Shown here: positions 1 to 8,820 of the stretch, in pieces
How the letters are laid out: the number at the start of each line of letters is the position of its first letter
How positions within the stretch are numbered: the stretch's first letter is position 1
IMG/VR virus record: IMGVR_UViG_3300031841_004520
Location: 59,593-123,592 of that record
Length of the DNA: 64,000 nucleotides
Strand: one strand, 5' to 3'
Origin: a virus
The notes under the pieces: model-generated
The model's input: the letters and a program-made list of their open reading frames with translations, nothing else
What the model was told of the DNA's origin: nothing
Database searches by the model: none
Program-made: the position numbers and the translations under genes

Positions 1-452
1 AATATATAATTAACCTTGTCATTATTGATAGTGGCCCCTAAGTTCGAATTAAATCTTTTATTAGAGCTTATAATAACTATAGATTTTTTAATTCTATATT
101 TTATCTTTAACCAAAATGACTTACTTACTATACAGTTTGTATTAAAAACTATACACTTCGTATTGGTACAGCAACTTAATCCTTGTTTTAAGCTTTGTGT
201 TTCATTAGAGTGAGTATATATTTCATGTTGTGTAAATTTTACTCTCTTGTACTTATCTATAAGTTTTTGCATTTTTTTACTCTCAAATCCACCAACGACT
301 ATAATTTCTGCAGTAGGAAACACCGATGTGATGTTGATAATATGTTTCTCTATTATGGTTTGTTTTTTGTTTGCAGCTAGTAAACCAACATTACCTATTG
401 ATTTCATTCCTTTGGTAGGTAAAGAACTTATTAATATAAATGATAGATTCAT
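1..452 (-). CDS. Sugar nucleotidyltransferase-like protein, 3' end beyond window
   Basis: The minus frame opens at the ATG at 452-450 and stays open to the left edge (about 150 codons), so the gene is cut by the window. The start overlaps the upstream stop as ATGA. The N-terminus has hydrophobic strand LSFILISS, a glycine/lysine segment, then KQTIIEKHIINI and a second strand AEIIVVGG. This is the layout of NTP-transferase/GT-A Rossmann folds that load sugars onto nucleotides. The canonical GGxGTR loop is not clear, so activity is uncertain. It is followed by a methyltransferase-like and several glycosyltransferase genes, which supports a sugar-activation role. Confidence 0.5.
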   Translation of the reverse strand, partial: MNLSFILISSLPTKGMKSIGNVGLLAANKKQTIIEKHIINITSVFPTAEIIVVGGFESKKMQKLIDKYKRVKFTQHEIYTHSNETQSLKQGLSCCTNTKCIVFNTNCIVSKSFWLKIKYRIKKSIVIISSNKRFNSNLGATINNDKVNYI

Positions 453-865
453 GCTGTCTTACTGCAAATAAAGAGGTATTCAAATACATTTACATATTTC
501 TGTGTCATTATGATATAGTTATTATGTTCTAATATATCTTTAATGTTATTAGCAGTGTGTAAAAACAGTCTGCTTTTGTACAGAATGAGTTGGGCTATTT
601 CTATTTTAATTTTATCAAATGTCATCGCAATTGCTAATTGTTTTAAATCAGGGGCTTGTATATGTAGCATTCCGTTTGGTTTTAATTTATTAAAGATCAC
701 CTGTAGCAATTCTGAATGCTGGTCTATAATAACAAAGTCTAAGCAGTCATGTAAATAGATATTATCTACAGAATTGTCTTCTATTTCCTTTACGTCTTGA
801 AAGTATATATTCTGAGCGTTAGGTACTTCTATATTGTTTTTATGATATATGCTTATATTATTCAT
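449..865 (-). CDS. Class I SAM methyltransferase-like protein (short)
   Basis: 138 residues. The central pattern (DNIYLHDCLDFV, then LLQVIFNKLKPNGMLHIQAPD) matches the motif II/III half of type-11 methyltransferases, where the catalytic-domain strand precedes a 'LKPGG' turn. The usual N-terminal SAM-binding GxGxG is missing, so this is a short or degenerate form. It overlaps its upstream neighbour by 8 bp and its downstream neighbour by 4 bp, so it is translationally coupled within the glycan genes at the left edge. The substrate is unknown; a sugar or glycosyltransferase product is the contextual guess. Confidence 0.5.
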   Translation of the reverse strand: MNNISIYHKNNIEVPNAQNIYFQDVKEIEDNSVDNIYLHDCLDFVIIDQHSELLQVIFNKLKPNGMLHIQAPDLKQLAIAMTFDKIKIEIAQLILYKSRLFLHTANNIKDILEHNNYIIMTQKYVNVFEYLFICSKTA

Positions 866-1304
866 ATTTATATATTAGTTTTCTGGTTGTGTCTATAAAT
901 TCTTGCCAAGTATTTTTATCAGAATTTTCGTTTAAAATTAATTCATGAATATCCCCCCAGGATTGTTTAATTTGTTTAGAAAACGCAATTTGTTTGACTA
1001 TGGGGATATTGTTGATCTTTTCTTGAAATTTATTTGAATCTATCATATCAGATTTTGGTTCGTGGTCAATCAATATCAATGGGCATTGATGATATTTCGT
1101 AAGTTTAATAATTTTTTCTAAGTGTTTAGTCTTATCGTTTGATATAATTAACTCCGGAATAAAACTACCCAAATATATTTGGTCTAAAGCAAATAGACAT
1201 ACTCTTAGTGTTTTAAAAAACTCTTCAAACTCTCTGTTGTCACTAGGTATCCATAGTATATTATTTATGATGTTTGTTTCTCTTGCTAGTAAACTAGAAA
1301 TCAC
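858..1304 (-). CDS. Unknown protein, possibly an N-terminal glycosyltransferase half-domain
   Basis: 148 residues with no motif I can assign firmly. The order of strands and the phrase CPLILIDHEPK resemble the N-terminal Rossmann half of phage GT-B glycosyltransferases, but the C-terminal donor-binding half is absent. It starts 4 bp inside the upstream glycosyltransferase gene (ATGA-type overlap) and ends inside the methyltransferase-like gene, so it belongs to the same transcription unit. Treat the functional link as inference from position. Confidence 0.45.
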   Translation of the reverse strand: MISSLLARETNIINNILWIPSDNREFEEFFKTLRVCLFALDQIYLGSFIPELIISNDKTKHLEKIIKLTKYHQCPLILIDHEPKSDMIDSNKFQEKINNIPIVKQIAFSKQIKQSWGDIHELILNENSDKNTWQEFIDTTRKLIYKYE

Positions 1305-2365
1305 AATATATACCTGCTGAAATTTGTGTTGTCAAAAATATTTATGTCAATCTTGCTTATCTTTTTTTGTTTTTCTGATGCAGATAAGGACACAGCTTTT
1401 CTCATTTGTGACTTAATAGATTGTATGTTTGGATTATTCCAAGTCTCATATATGTTAGATATATTATGTGTAGAATATTTACATGCAGATAATATATTCT
1501 CCCTATCACTATCTACTAGAAAACCGTTGTCTTTTGTTACATAAGAAGAGTTTGCTGTTCCATTTGTAACTATACATAGCTTTTTATGTATCAGGGCTTC
1601 TATGCACGAAGCTGTAGTATATGATCCTTTTGAAACGTCTATATAACAATCACAATTATTAAATAATTGATGCATTTTATGTTCTTCCACATCTCCCACA
1701 ACCACTACAGGTTCGTTTACAGCCTCACTGCTTTTCTTGGTTATGCGATACGCATTATACATTAAATTTTTAATTTCTGTTTCATCATCCCCATTTGTTT
1801 TTATTATCAGTCTAGTATTATCCTCTTTGTCAAATTCCGTCATGTATGCTACTAGAAGAGATATTAGACTGTCTTTATCGTCACTAGATGACATTGTGTA
1901 GAAATTAAATTCTTTATCTGTATCTAATTTTTTTTGGGTTTTTATATTGATGTCAAAGGGTTCAGGCAATACTTTAATCATTTTGACTACTCCAGATTCT
2001 CTCAATGATTTTTCTGCAAAATAAGAGTTTACCCATACTTCGTCCATCATATTTATTTTTTCTATCCAGCCTGTATGCCTTAGGTTTCTAGAGATTATTT
2101 TTGGAACACATATATTGATACCAAATCTGGCATTGTATTCATAATAATCAGGCATGGTATCCTGTATTACTGCGTCGTAGTAATCACTTTTATTGAGTTC
2201 ATTTTCTAGTATTTTACCTTGTATGCCAAATGTTTTTGTTTGTAAATACAAAGGCCTAACAGATAATTTTATATTTTTTACATGTTGTAATGCTGAAATA
2301 TATCTTCTAGAAGAGTGCCCTAGAGCAGAATCCTCTCTATAATGACCTAGATATAAAATATTCAC
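1301..2365 (-). CDS. Glycosyltransferase, GT-B fold (GT4-like)
   Basis: 354 residues. It begins MNILYLGHYREDSALG, a GT4-type acceptor-domain start, and carries the late donor-domain segment NNCDCYIDVSKGSYTTASCIEALIHKKLCIV. That segment corresponds to the 'D..v.pS..E.fg...lEAmA.G.pvv' region of GT4 enzymes, with S in place of the usual first Glu. Predicted to move a sugar from a nucleotide donor to an unknown acceptor in the cytoplasm. It overlaps the next glycosyltransferase gene upstream by 4 bp, and the two are probably co-translated. Confidence 0.75.
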   Translation of the reverse strand: MNILYLGHYREDSALGHSSRRYISALQHVKNIKLSVRPLYLQTKTFGIQGKILENELNKSDYYDAVIQDTMPDYYEYNARFGINICVPKIISRNLRHTGWIEKINMMDEVWVNSYFAEKSLRESGVVKMIKVLPEPFDINIKTQKKLDTDKEFNFYTMSSSDDKDSLISLLVAYMTEFDKEDNTRLIIKTNGDDETEIKNLMYNAYRITKKSSEAVNEPVVVVGDVEEHKMHQLFNNCDCYIDVSKGSYTTASCIEALIHKKLCIVTNGTANSSYVTKDNGFLVDSDRENILSACKYSTHNISNIYETWNNPNIQSIKSQMRKAVSLSASEKQKKISKIDINIFDNTNFSRYIL

Positions 2366-3996
2366 GAGTAATCTACTATATATTTAAGACCATCTGGAAC
2401 TGGCGTTTTACCAGATCTGACTGATTCCCATAAGGTTTGATTATTCATGCTGTCTTCTAAAATCTTCATAGCTTGTTGAAAAGTAAACGGAGTAATATTT
2501 GTTCCATCTTGCTGATACCCTAAGTCTAAATTCCTAATTAATTGTTGAGCAGAAGCAGTTTTCATCATGTGTGGGTTTTTAATGATATTTTCTACTATAA
2601 ATTGTATTATTCTTCTGTGACTACCTAAAGGAGGTACTTTAATGTCATGTCTAGTTATTCTTTCTGCTGTTTCCCACTTGCCTTGTAGTCCTGTAAGTTT
2701 TATATTGTCAAAAATATTTTCGAAAGATTTTGCTGTTTTGTCCCAGTCATATTCCTTGATGCTTTTTTCTCTAACGGATTCCGCTAGTTTCATGCGATCA
2801 ATAAAACCCAGCCCATTTATTTCTTTGTATTTATCTATTAAAATATCACAACACTTTTTATCATCAGGATACACTCTGTCTGCACCTGTTTCTAATTCTC
2901 TAAAGCTACAGCTCAAAGGGACAATATCTGCACCTATAGCCCTACCTATCTCTGCCATAGCTCCATGGTCTATAGTAACTACAGGAACTCCGCATGCAGC
3001 TGCTTCTACAGGAGGAATACCAAACCCTTCGCAGATAGCATATTGTATATATACGTCAAAAGCATTAAATATATTAGCAAGCTCTGGTTCTGATATTCCG
3101 TTAGCAACACTGCAGAAACCCGCTGAGTTTTTTTTGCAATGAGGGCAAGCTATTGGTGATTCAGAATATGTTCCAGAAAAGTTTTTGTGACATTGTGAAC
3201 ACTTGTAAGAGAAGTATACTAAATTCTCAGCACCATGCTCAATAAGTAAAGAAGGTAGATCCCAACCGTTCATATCAGGATAGCTGGTATGTAAATATAG
3301 TTTAGCATTAGGTACAACCTTGGCAACATTTTTAATAATTTTAATTAGATTAGGTATCAATTTGCGTTTTTGATTACGCATCACAGAACCTATGATAAAA
3401 TCATTAGGATTAAGTCCTAATTGCAATTTAATGTTATCCTTACTCTGACTGCTTATCTTAAATGTATCGATGTTTACTGCATCATTTACTGGCTCTACTA
3501 GATTCATAGGAATCTGTGTAGACCTTAAGTAGTCTATGCCCCATTGGGTGTGTCCAGAAACCGTATCGGCATTAGAAAAAGTTTGTAGCCATTCTTTTTT
3601 TTGTGGCGCAGAGTCTATTGTTGGTGCTATCATCCAATGGTAAAAAGGTCTATATGGAGAATTTTCTGGAAAATTCAACATCCAATAATCTCTGACATCA
3701 AAAACAATATCTGGTTTGAAGTCTTGCACAGCAGTCTCAAAAGCCCAAGACCCAAATGCATGGTGCGGTTTGCTGGCGTATGTCTTAAGCAACTCTTGAT
3801 CGCTTTTGGGAGGCACAACAGGATATAATTTCCATGAGACATTATTTTTCATATCAGGGGTTCTGTACGCAGACAGTTCAGCAATTTCGTACTTGCCTGT
3901 TGCGTACAGTCTGGAAAGAACATTTCTAGTATAATTACCAAAGCCTGAGTCAATGTGACTAGACTCTGCACACATAAATATTCTTTTTTTGCCCAT
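2362..3996 (-). CDS. GT4-type glycosyltransferase with an inserted zinc ribbon
   Basis: 544 residues. The N-terminal half (SGFGNYTRNVLSRL) and the donor-site motif EGFGIPPVEAAACG (about residues 323-336) are typical GT4. Between the two halves, at about residues 266-287, sits a four-cysteine knuckle pair, CSQC and CPHC, 14 residues apart. This looks like a zinc ribbon inserted in the donor domain, which is unusual for GT4 enzymes. The C-terminal 130 residues do not match the core fold. A good ribosome-binding site (AGGA, 6 nt from ATG) supports the start. Only 25 bp separate it from ssb upstream. Confidence 0.8.
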   Translation of the reverse strand: MGKKRIFMCAESSHIDSGFGNYTRNVLSRLYATGKYEIAELSAYRTPDMKNNVSWKLYPVVPPKSDQELLKTYASKPHHAFGSWAFETAVQDFKPDIVFDVRDYWMLNFPENSPYRPFYHWMIAPTIDSAPQKKEWLQTFSNADTVSGHTQWGIDYLRSTQIPMNLVEPVNDAVNIDTFKISSQSKDNIKLQLGLNPNDFIIGSVMRNQKRKLIPNLIKIIKNVAKVVPNAKLYLHTSYPDMNGWDLPSLLIEHGAENLVYFSYKCSQCHKNFSGTYSESPIACPHCKKNSAGFCSVANGISEPELANIFNAFDVYIQYAICEGFGIPPVEAAACGVPVVTIDHGAMAEIGRAIGADIVPLSCSFRELETGADRVYPDDKKCCDILIDKYKEINGLGFIDRMKLAESVREKSIKEYDWDKTAKSFENIFDNIKLTGLQGKWETAERITRHDIKVPPLGSHRRIIQFIVENIIKNPHMMKTASAQQLIRNLDLGYQQDGTNITPFTFQQAMKILEDSMNNQTLWESVRSGKTPVPDGLKYIVDYS

Positions 3997-4021
3997 GATA
4001 ATTCCTGAAGTTATTTAAAAA

Positions 4022-4411
4022 CTAAAATGCTAGAGATTCTTTGTCAGACTGACTTTTCTTACTAGCATTTCTAGTAATTTTAGCAAAGTTGCTGACACGA
4101 ATCTTCATAGTGGATTGCTTGATCTTTTCTCCGGACTCTAGCTCTTTTTCCCAGCTGTCTTTCCTTAAAGAACCTTCAAGCATGACCAGATCTCCTTTGC
4201 GAAAAGACGATCCGATATTTTCTGCACCAGTATCCCATGCTTCACAAGGGACAAATGTTGTGACCTGATCGGTCTTACCATCAGCCTTGGTATACTCCCT
4301 AGACACCGCTACTGTAAAGTTAACCACAGATGTAGATTTGCCGTTAGAAGTATTAATATTACGCAATTCTGGATCTCTAGCTAAATTTCCCTTCAATAAA
4401 ACTAAATTCAT
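4022..4411 (-). CDS. ssb: Single-stranded DNA-binding protein
   Basis: 129 residues from the ATG at 4411, which follows AAGGAG by 5 nt. A longer frame to 4444 has no such site. The OB-fold pattern MNLVLLKGNLARDPELR, then NFTVAVSREY, FVPCEAWDTGAENI and GDLVMLEGSL is bacterial-type SSB, not T4 gp32. The C-terminus ends acidic-hydrophobic (DKESLAF), a shortened form of the partner-binding tip. It is the first gene after a strong promoter (4451-4478) and is probably expressed at high level and early. Confidence 0.93.
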   Translation of the reverse strand: MNLVLLKGNLARDPELRNINTSNGKSTSVVNFTVAVSREYTKADGKTDQVTTFVPCEAWDTGAENIGSSFRKGDLVMLEGSLRKDSWEKELESGEKIKQSTMKIRVSNFAKITRNASKKSQSDKESLAF

Positions 4412-4450
4412 AGTTTCTCCTTTTTCAAAAATAAAGTAACACAATAAGCT

Positions 4451-4478
4451 ATTATATCAAACATAGATATAATGTCAA
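4451..4478 (-). promoter_or_regulatory. Sigma70 promoter of ssb with an embedded palindrome
   Basis: Reading the minus strand, TTGACA (4478-4473) and TATAAT (4456-4451) are both exact consensus with a 16-bp spacer. The leader then runs about 34 nt to the ssb start. An exact 8-bp inverted repeat, ATTATATC and GATATAAT, separated by 7 nt, lies at 4451-4473 and covers the spacer and the -10 box, so it looks like an operator. The repressor is unknown. Confidence 0.8.
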
Positions 4479-4479
4479 G

Positions 4480-6057
4480 CTACACTTGCCATACCTTTTT
4501 TATTATCATTCCGTCTTTCTTCTTGGACTGTTCTAGTTTCATCACAGCCGTATTGTCAATAGACAAAAGGTTTTTAAAGGTTTTGAATTCTTCTGGGAAG
4601 ATGACAGCATCCAAAGAACCTGTGCTATCTGTAACTTTTACAAATGCCATTTCTTGTCCTGGATTTGCTCCTCTTTTTGTTTTAATAATATTAACATCTT
4701 TTATTTCTATACCAATCATTATATTATTAGATGCTATTTTAGATTCTTTAAGTGTTCTGCAATCTGTGTTAACAAAATTTAGATCACATTCGTCAATCTT
4801 AGAGCAAGATACAGCGATCCCTAGTAGTTGGTTTTCTGTGTCTGCTATCCAAGGTATAGTGTCTGACAGGCTATATGCTGGTTTTTTAACAGAACTCAAT
4901 ATTGACTCTACCGACTTTTTTCTTCTGGCATTAACTTTGGTCAGAACGCCTTCAATACATTGAGTAATATTCTTATATCCTGCTATATTAGTGATTACAA
5001 ATTCTTTTTCTTTTTTGGTTAAGTTTGTTATTGCATCAAAATCAAATAACATTCGTTTTCTATCTACCTTAAAATAATCAAAGCATCCTACGGATATCAT
5101 ATTTTTTGCAGCCGTTTTGTTTATGTTGTCTAAAACTATAAATAGTATCTGTAGATATGAAGCGTCTTTTATATCTATTTTAATTTCTTGTAGTTTGTTA
5201 AATACTGAAGCGCCAACCCCCTTAATGTTGGTCAGTCCAAAGTATATACATTTATCTTTTAATACAAAGTCTTTATTTAATAATTTAAAATTAGGATTAC
5301 AAACCTCAATAGCCATTTCTCTACAATTGCTGACTAATTCATATATTTCTCTTAAAGGATCTATCTTATCTTTGGCAAACTTTAAATACGATACAAAAAA
5401 TCTAGAAGGGAAATGAGCTTTGACATATGCAGATAGGTAAGCATTCATAGCATAGCTGACGGCATGGCTTTTATTAAAACTATATCTTTGACTTTTTTCA
5501 ATCCACCCAAAGATTTCTTCAGCTTCTTCTTCATTGACAATGTTTGCTTCCTTAGCACCATCAATAAACTGCTTTTTAACTTGAGCCATTAGGTCGGCTT
5601 TTTTCTTACCAATAGCTTTACGAAGAACATCAGCATCCTGCAAATTAAAGCCTGCTATTTTCTGAGCGATTTGCATAGCTTGTTCTTGATAAATCATTTC
5701 TCCATATGTAGACGACAGTATATCTTTTAAACTATCATGATAATGATCTACAGTTTCTAGGCCGTTCTTTTTATCTATGTAATGATTAGAGACATTCTTA
5801 CCGTCTCGATAAGCCTCTAAACATCCTGGGCGTAGAATAGATATAAGAGCAGAAAGCTGTTCTATATTTTGTGGTTTGAGTTTTTTAGACATAGTTTGAC
5901 CAAGTCTAGACTCTAGCTGAAAACAACCTTTTGTATTGCCTTCTCCAATTAAATGCCAAGTGGTTTTACAGTCTAGATCTAAATTCTCAAGAGTAAGGTC
6001 TAAATCTATCTTACCTTCGTGTTTTTTAAATCTACAATCACATCTTCTTTTATTCAT
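4480..6057 (-). CDS. dnaE-C: DNA polymerase III alpha, C-terminal part (fingers, helix-hairpin-helix, OB)
   Basis: 525 residues from the ATG at 6057, which overlaps the exonuclease stop. The sequence picks up bacterial DnaE exactly after the palm: MNKRR, then a short linker, GCFQLES (44-50), ISILRPG, YGEMIYQEQAMQIAQ, LRKAIGKKK and FNKSHAVSYAM (194-204). A C-terminal OB-like region follows (MIGIEIKDVNIIKTKRG...GSLDAVIFPEEF). The PHP domain and the three catalytic aspartates are in the separate gene at 6970-8820, so the two products must associate. No intein motifs are visible at its N-terminus. Confidence 0.92.
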   Translation of the reverse strand: MNKRRCDCRFKKHEGKIDLDLTLENLDLDCKTTWHLIGEGNTKGCFQLESRLGQTMSKKLKPQNIEQLSALISILRPGCLEAYRDGKNVSNHYIDKKNGLETVDHYHDSLKDILSSTYGEMIYQEQAMQIAQKIAGFNLQDADVLRKAIGKKKADLMAQVKKQFIDGAKEANIVNEEEAEEIFGWIEKSQRYSFNKSHAVSYAMNAYLSAYVKAHFPSRFFVSYLKFAKDKIDPLREIYELVSNCREMAIEVCNPNFKLLNKDFVLKDKCIYFGLTNIKGVGASVFNKLQEIKIDIKDASYLQILFIVLDNINKTAAKNMISVGCFDYFKVDRKRMLFDFDAITNLTKKEKEFVITNIAGYKNITQCIEGVLTKVNARRKKSVESILSSVKKPAYSLSDTIPWIADTENQLLGIAVSCSKIDECDLNFVNTDCRTLKESKIASNNIMIGIEIKDVNIIKTKRGANPGQEMAFVKVTDSTGSLDAVIFPEEFKTFKNLLSIDNTAVMKLEQSKKKDGMIIKKVWQV

Positions 6058-6793
6058 CTTTAAAACAATTCTTAAACTGTATCCTTTGTGCAAGGTTTTT
6101 ATGTAATTTCAAAAATCTGATTAGTATATTGGCACAATCCGTAACATCTTTGAATGCGTCGTGAGCATTAGAAGAATCTATTCCCATGTAAGTCCTAATA
6201 GAATCTAATGAAATAGATTTGATTTCTGGAACATACATCAGCCATAAGCCTATAACATACATTAGATCAATCCTATCTCTAGGATGAAATATAGATGAAC
6301 TTTTTTCTTTTGCATCAAAATTGTCATACGTTTCACTCAATCTGTCTACAATCTTCATATCAAACTTATTAATATTATATCCACAGGCTATAGGTGCGGT
6401 AAATTTACTTTTTTTACTTTTGCCAGACCCTACTAAGTGATAGTTGTCTAGATACCCTATAAATTGTTGCCAAGAGTGTTTTTGCTCTGGATATTTCAGC
6501 CATTCATTAAGAATTTGACTCTTATCAACACCCTTAACTTTCCCGTGCCAATCTAAAATATCAGAATCGGTGTAAGGATGATTATCTATTGTGACAGCCT
6601 TGGACTTCTCTTGCAATTCAAAATCAGCTAACTTAATAGGCTTAAGGTTTATATTAAATTCAGAGTCCTTGACTATCTCCAACCTGTAGGGGTCAACCAT
6701 AACGGCGGCTAGTTGAACAGGACTACACTCGTTAGGATTGGCCCCATCGGTTTCAAAATCAAATACACATATCTTATTCTTGTTTATGTTCAT
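6050..6793 (-). CDS. DnaQ-like 3'-5' exonuclease (proofreading, DEDDh)
   Basis: 247 residues. ExoI motif FDFETDG (about 11-17), ExoII CGYNINKFDMKIV and ExoIII NAHDAFKDVTDC give the DEDDh set with the His and Asp of ExoIII. Such enzymes act as the epsilon proofreading subunit of Pol III. The gene lies between the two halves of the alpha-subunit gene and overlaps the C-terminal half by 8 bp and the small gene upstream by 20 bp, so the three parts are probably made together. Length is close to E. coli epsilon without its long C-terminal alpha-binding tail. Confidence 0.9.
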   Translation of the reverse strand: MNINKNKICVFDFETDGANPNECSPVQLAAVMVDPYRLEIVKDSEFNINLKPIKLADFELQEKSKAVTIDNHPYTDSDILDWHGKVKGVDKSQILNEWLKYPEQKHSWQQFIGYLDNYHLVGSGKSKKSKFTAPIACGYNINKFDMKIVDRLSETYDNFDAKEKSSSIFHPRDRIDLMYVIGLWLMYVPEIKSISLDSIRTYMGIDSSNAHDAFKDVTDCANILIRFLKLHKNLAQRIQFKNCFKDE

Positions 6794-6968
6794 CTTCTAT
6801 AGTTTCTACTTCCTTATTTCCATCGATAATTAAATCCTTGTCACCATCAAGAATTGCTGCATTTCTTTTTAGCTTACAGCAACTAATCTTTTGAGGCTGA
6901 ACTTTTACACACTCTTTACCATCATGTAAAAACTTAGCGCCAATACTTAACCTACCGAACTTAGTCAT
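6774..6968 (-). CDS. Small conserved-type phage protein
   Basis: 64 residues. The N-terminus, TKFGRLSIGAKFLHDGKECVKV, resembles a small beta-rich family found beside replication genes in phages and bacteria ('F..l..G..F..dG..y.K'). The C-terminal third is acidic. It sits 1 bp downstream of the polymerase N-terminal gene and overlaps the exonuclease start, inside the replisome operon. Function unknown. Confidence 0.6.
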   Translation of the reverse strand: MTKFGRLSIGAKFLHDGKECVKVQPQKISCCKLKRNAAILDGDKDLIIDGNKEVETIEDEHKQE

Positions 6969-6969
6969 A

Positions 6970-8820
6970 TCATACTCCTTGTAATAGTGATTGTACGCCC
7001 ATCATTTTATCTAACAGGCCGATACCTAATATATCAAACTTTACTACACCAATAGACTCCAGGTCATTCATCTCTAACCCTGCGATATTCTTTTTTGTTT
7101 TGGTGTCATAGATCATTGGACAGATTGAGGATAGGCTACTTTGTGATATCGCTATACCCGCTGCGTGTTTAGACTGATTACATTTAGTTCCTTCTAGTCT
7201 AATAGCCTGCTCAAATCTTTTTGCAAGTGGGCCGACTAATTTATCGTCTTTTAAATGACACCAATCTTTAAGGGGTTTTGGGTTGTTTTCTAAAGCCCAC
7301 TTAATTATAGAAGCGTCTTTCATTTCCTGTAATTCGTCTGCGATCTTAGCTTCGTCTGGTATATGCTTTGTGATTTGATTCATTTCTTCAAAAGAAATAT
7401 TGCTATAAACCCTCAACACCTCCTTGAGTGAACCTCTACCCTTTAGGGTGTTATATGTAATCATTTGGGAAACCTTGTCTTGACCATATGTATCTTTAAT
7501 ATAATCAATGATGTTTTCTCTTTGATCCATAGGTACGTCTACATCGATATCTGGCATGGATACTCTACCGCCAGTATTCCTGCCAGCATTGTAAAATCTT
7601 TCAAAAATTAAGTCATATTTAATAGGATCTATAGCGGTAATACCAATAAGATAGGAAACCAGACATCCAGCAGCACTACCTCTTCCTGGTCCAGGTAGCC
7701 ACTTCTGTTTACGGACATGATCAACAATATCCTGTACAATCAAGAAGTAGCTAGACAAATCTGCTCCTTGTAGTACGTCTAACTCGTATTTAATTCTGTC
7801 CACATATTGAGAATGCAATTCTTTGTCTACATTATTGACTATTTTGTTTTTCCAGCCATCTCTACAAAGCTGTCTCAGGTATTGGGCTGGATCGTATCCT
7901 TCTGGACACTTAAAGTCTGGAAGGTTAGGTGTTTCTAAAATATCATAGTCTTCACACATACTGTCTACTAGATTAGTATTATCTATTTCGTCTTCTGTGT
8001 TTACTTCATTCATTTCTTCATGAGACAACAGGTGATAGCTGTCAGACTTGAAAAAAGAATCTAAACCAAAACTTTCTCCGGTAGAGAGCTTACTAGCTAC
8101 TTGAGGTAAAGTCATTTTGAGATTACTACACAGTAAAATCCTTTGGTCTACGGCGTCATATCGTTCACAATAATGAGAATCTATACTAGATATTTTAGGT
8201 ATCTTGTTTAAGTTACAAATATCTCTTAGTTTTTTGCCAATAATTTGTTGATATTCATTCTCTTGGTCCATTAGTTGAACTTCAACAAAAAAATTATCTT
8301 TACCAAAAATTTCGGATAATTCGCCCACCTCTTTCTCTATCTGTGAGTCTGAAACAAACTTCTCCTCTTTATATATTTTATTAGCCAAATAAGAACCAGG
8401 ATGTCCACTCATGCCAATAATATTGCCTTGAGATAACCTATCTTTTAATTTCGCTATATCTAATCTAGGTTTGTAATAATAGTTATCTGGCCTATTTGAT
8501 TCTGACACTATTTCAATTAAATTCTTCCAACCAGCTAGATTTTTAGACAACAGAAGCATGTGTGATAATTTTCTGTTTTCTTTAGATTGTATATTACTGT
8601 CTTGATCTGATATATACAATTCAACGCCAAGGATAGGTTTGATTTTGTTGTGTTTCATAGTTTGGAAAAAATTGATACACCCAGAGATGGATCCATGATC
8701 GGTAACAGCACAACTGGTCATATTTAATTTATGACATCTTTTAGCAACATCCTCTGGCTTAGAAAGACCATCCAATAAAGAGTAATGCGTATGCAAATGC
8801 AAAGGCGTATAGTGTTTCAT
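6970..8820 (-). CDS. dnaE-N: DNA polymerase III alpha, N-terminal part (PHP and palm)
   Basis: 616 residues. An intact PHP domain opens the protein (HLHTHYSLLDG at 8-18, VTDHG at 39-43, DSHY at 214-217). Then come GPGRGSAAGCLVSY (377-390), SMPDIDVDV with the first two catalytic aspartates (D424, D426), and GVVKFDILG with the third (D596). It stops 20 residues later at a natural stop codon, precisely where the palm joins the fingers in bacterial DnaE. With the product of 4480-6057 it makes a nearly full alpha subunit of about 1,140 residues. It abuts the nuclease gene upstream. Confidence 0.94.
   Translation of the reverse strand: MKHYTPLHLHTHYSLLDGLSKPEDVAKRCHKLNMTSCAVTDHGSISGCINFFQTMKHNKIKPILGVELYISDQDSNIQSKENRKLSHMLLLSKNLAGWKNLIEIVSESNRPDNYYYKPRLDIAKLKDRLSQGNIIGMSGHPGSYLANKIYKEEKFVSDSQIEKEVGELSEIFGKDNFFVEVQLMDQENEYQQIIGKKLRDICNLNKIPKISSIDSHYCERYDAVDQRILLCSNLKMTLPQVASKLSTGESFGLDSFFKSDSYHLLSHEEMNEVNTEDEIDNTNLVDSMCEDYDILETPNLPDFKCPEGYDPAQYLRQLCRDGWKNKIVNNVDKELHSQYVDRIKYELDVLQGADLSSYFLIVQDIVDHVRKQKWLPGPGRGSAAGCLVSYLIGITAIDPIKYDLIFERFYNAGRNTGGRVSMPDIDVDVPMDQRENIIDYIKDTYGQDKVSQMITYNTLKGRGSLKEVLRVYSNISFEEMNQITKHIPDEAKIADELQEMKDASIIKWALENNPKPLKDWCHLKDDKLVGPLAKRFEQAIRLEGTKCNQSKHAAGIAISQSSLSSICPMIYDTKTKKNIAGLEMNDLESIGVVKFDILGIGLLDKMMGVQSLLQGV

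Noticed and set aside
16-471. Three short plus-strand frames at the left edge
   Set aside because: The minus strand is continuously open here with a nucleotidyltransferase-like product and a start that overlaps its upstream neighbour; the plus frames are shadows with Phe/Leu-rich, low-information sequence.
863-872. TATAAATA-like T4 late promoter before the methyltransferase-like gene
   Set aside because: It overlaps the start codon and is one of many AT-rich matches; no similar element precedes the virion-type genes.
1307-1335. TTGACA, 17 bp, TATATA on the minus strand
   Set aside because: The -10 is only four of six, the whole element lies in coding sequence, and the next ATG would be almost leaderless.
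6050-6970. Intein or intron explaining the split polymerase
   Set aside because: Neither half carries intein splice motifs, and the intervening sequence is filled by two ordinary overlapping genes with their own starts and stops.
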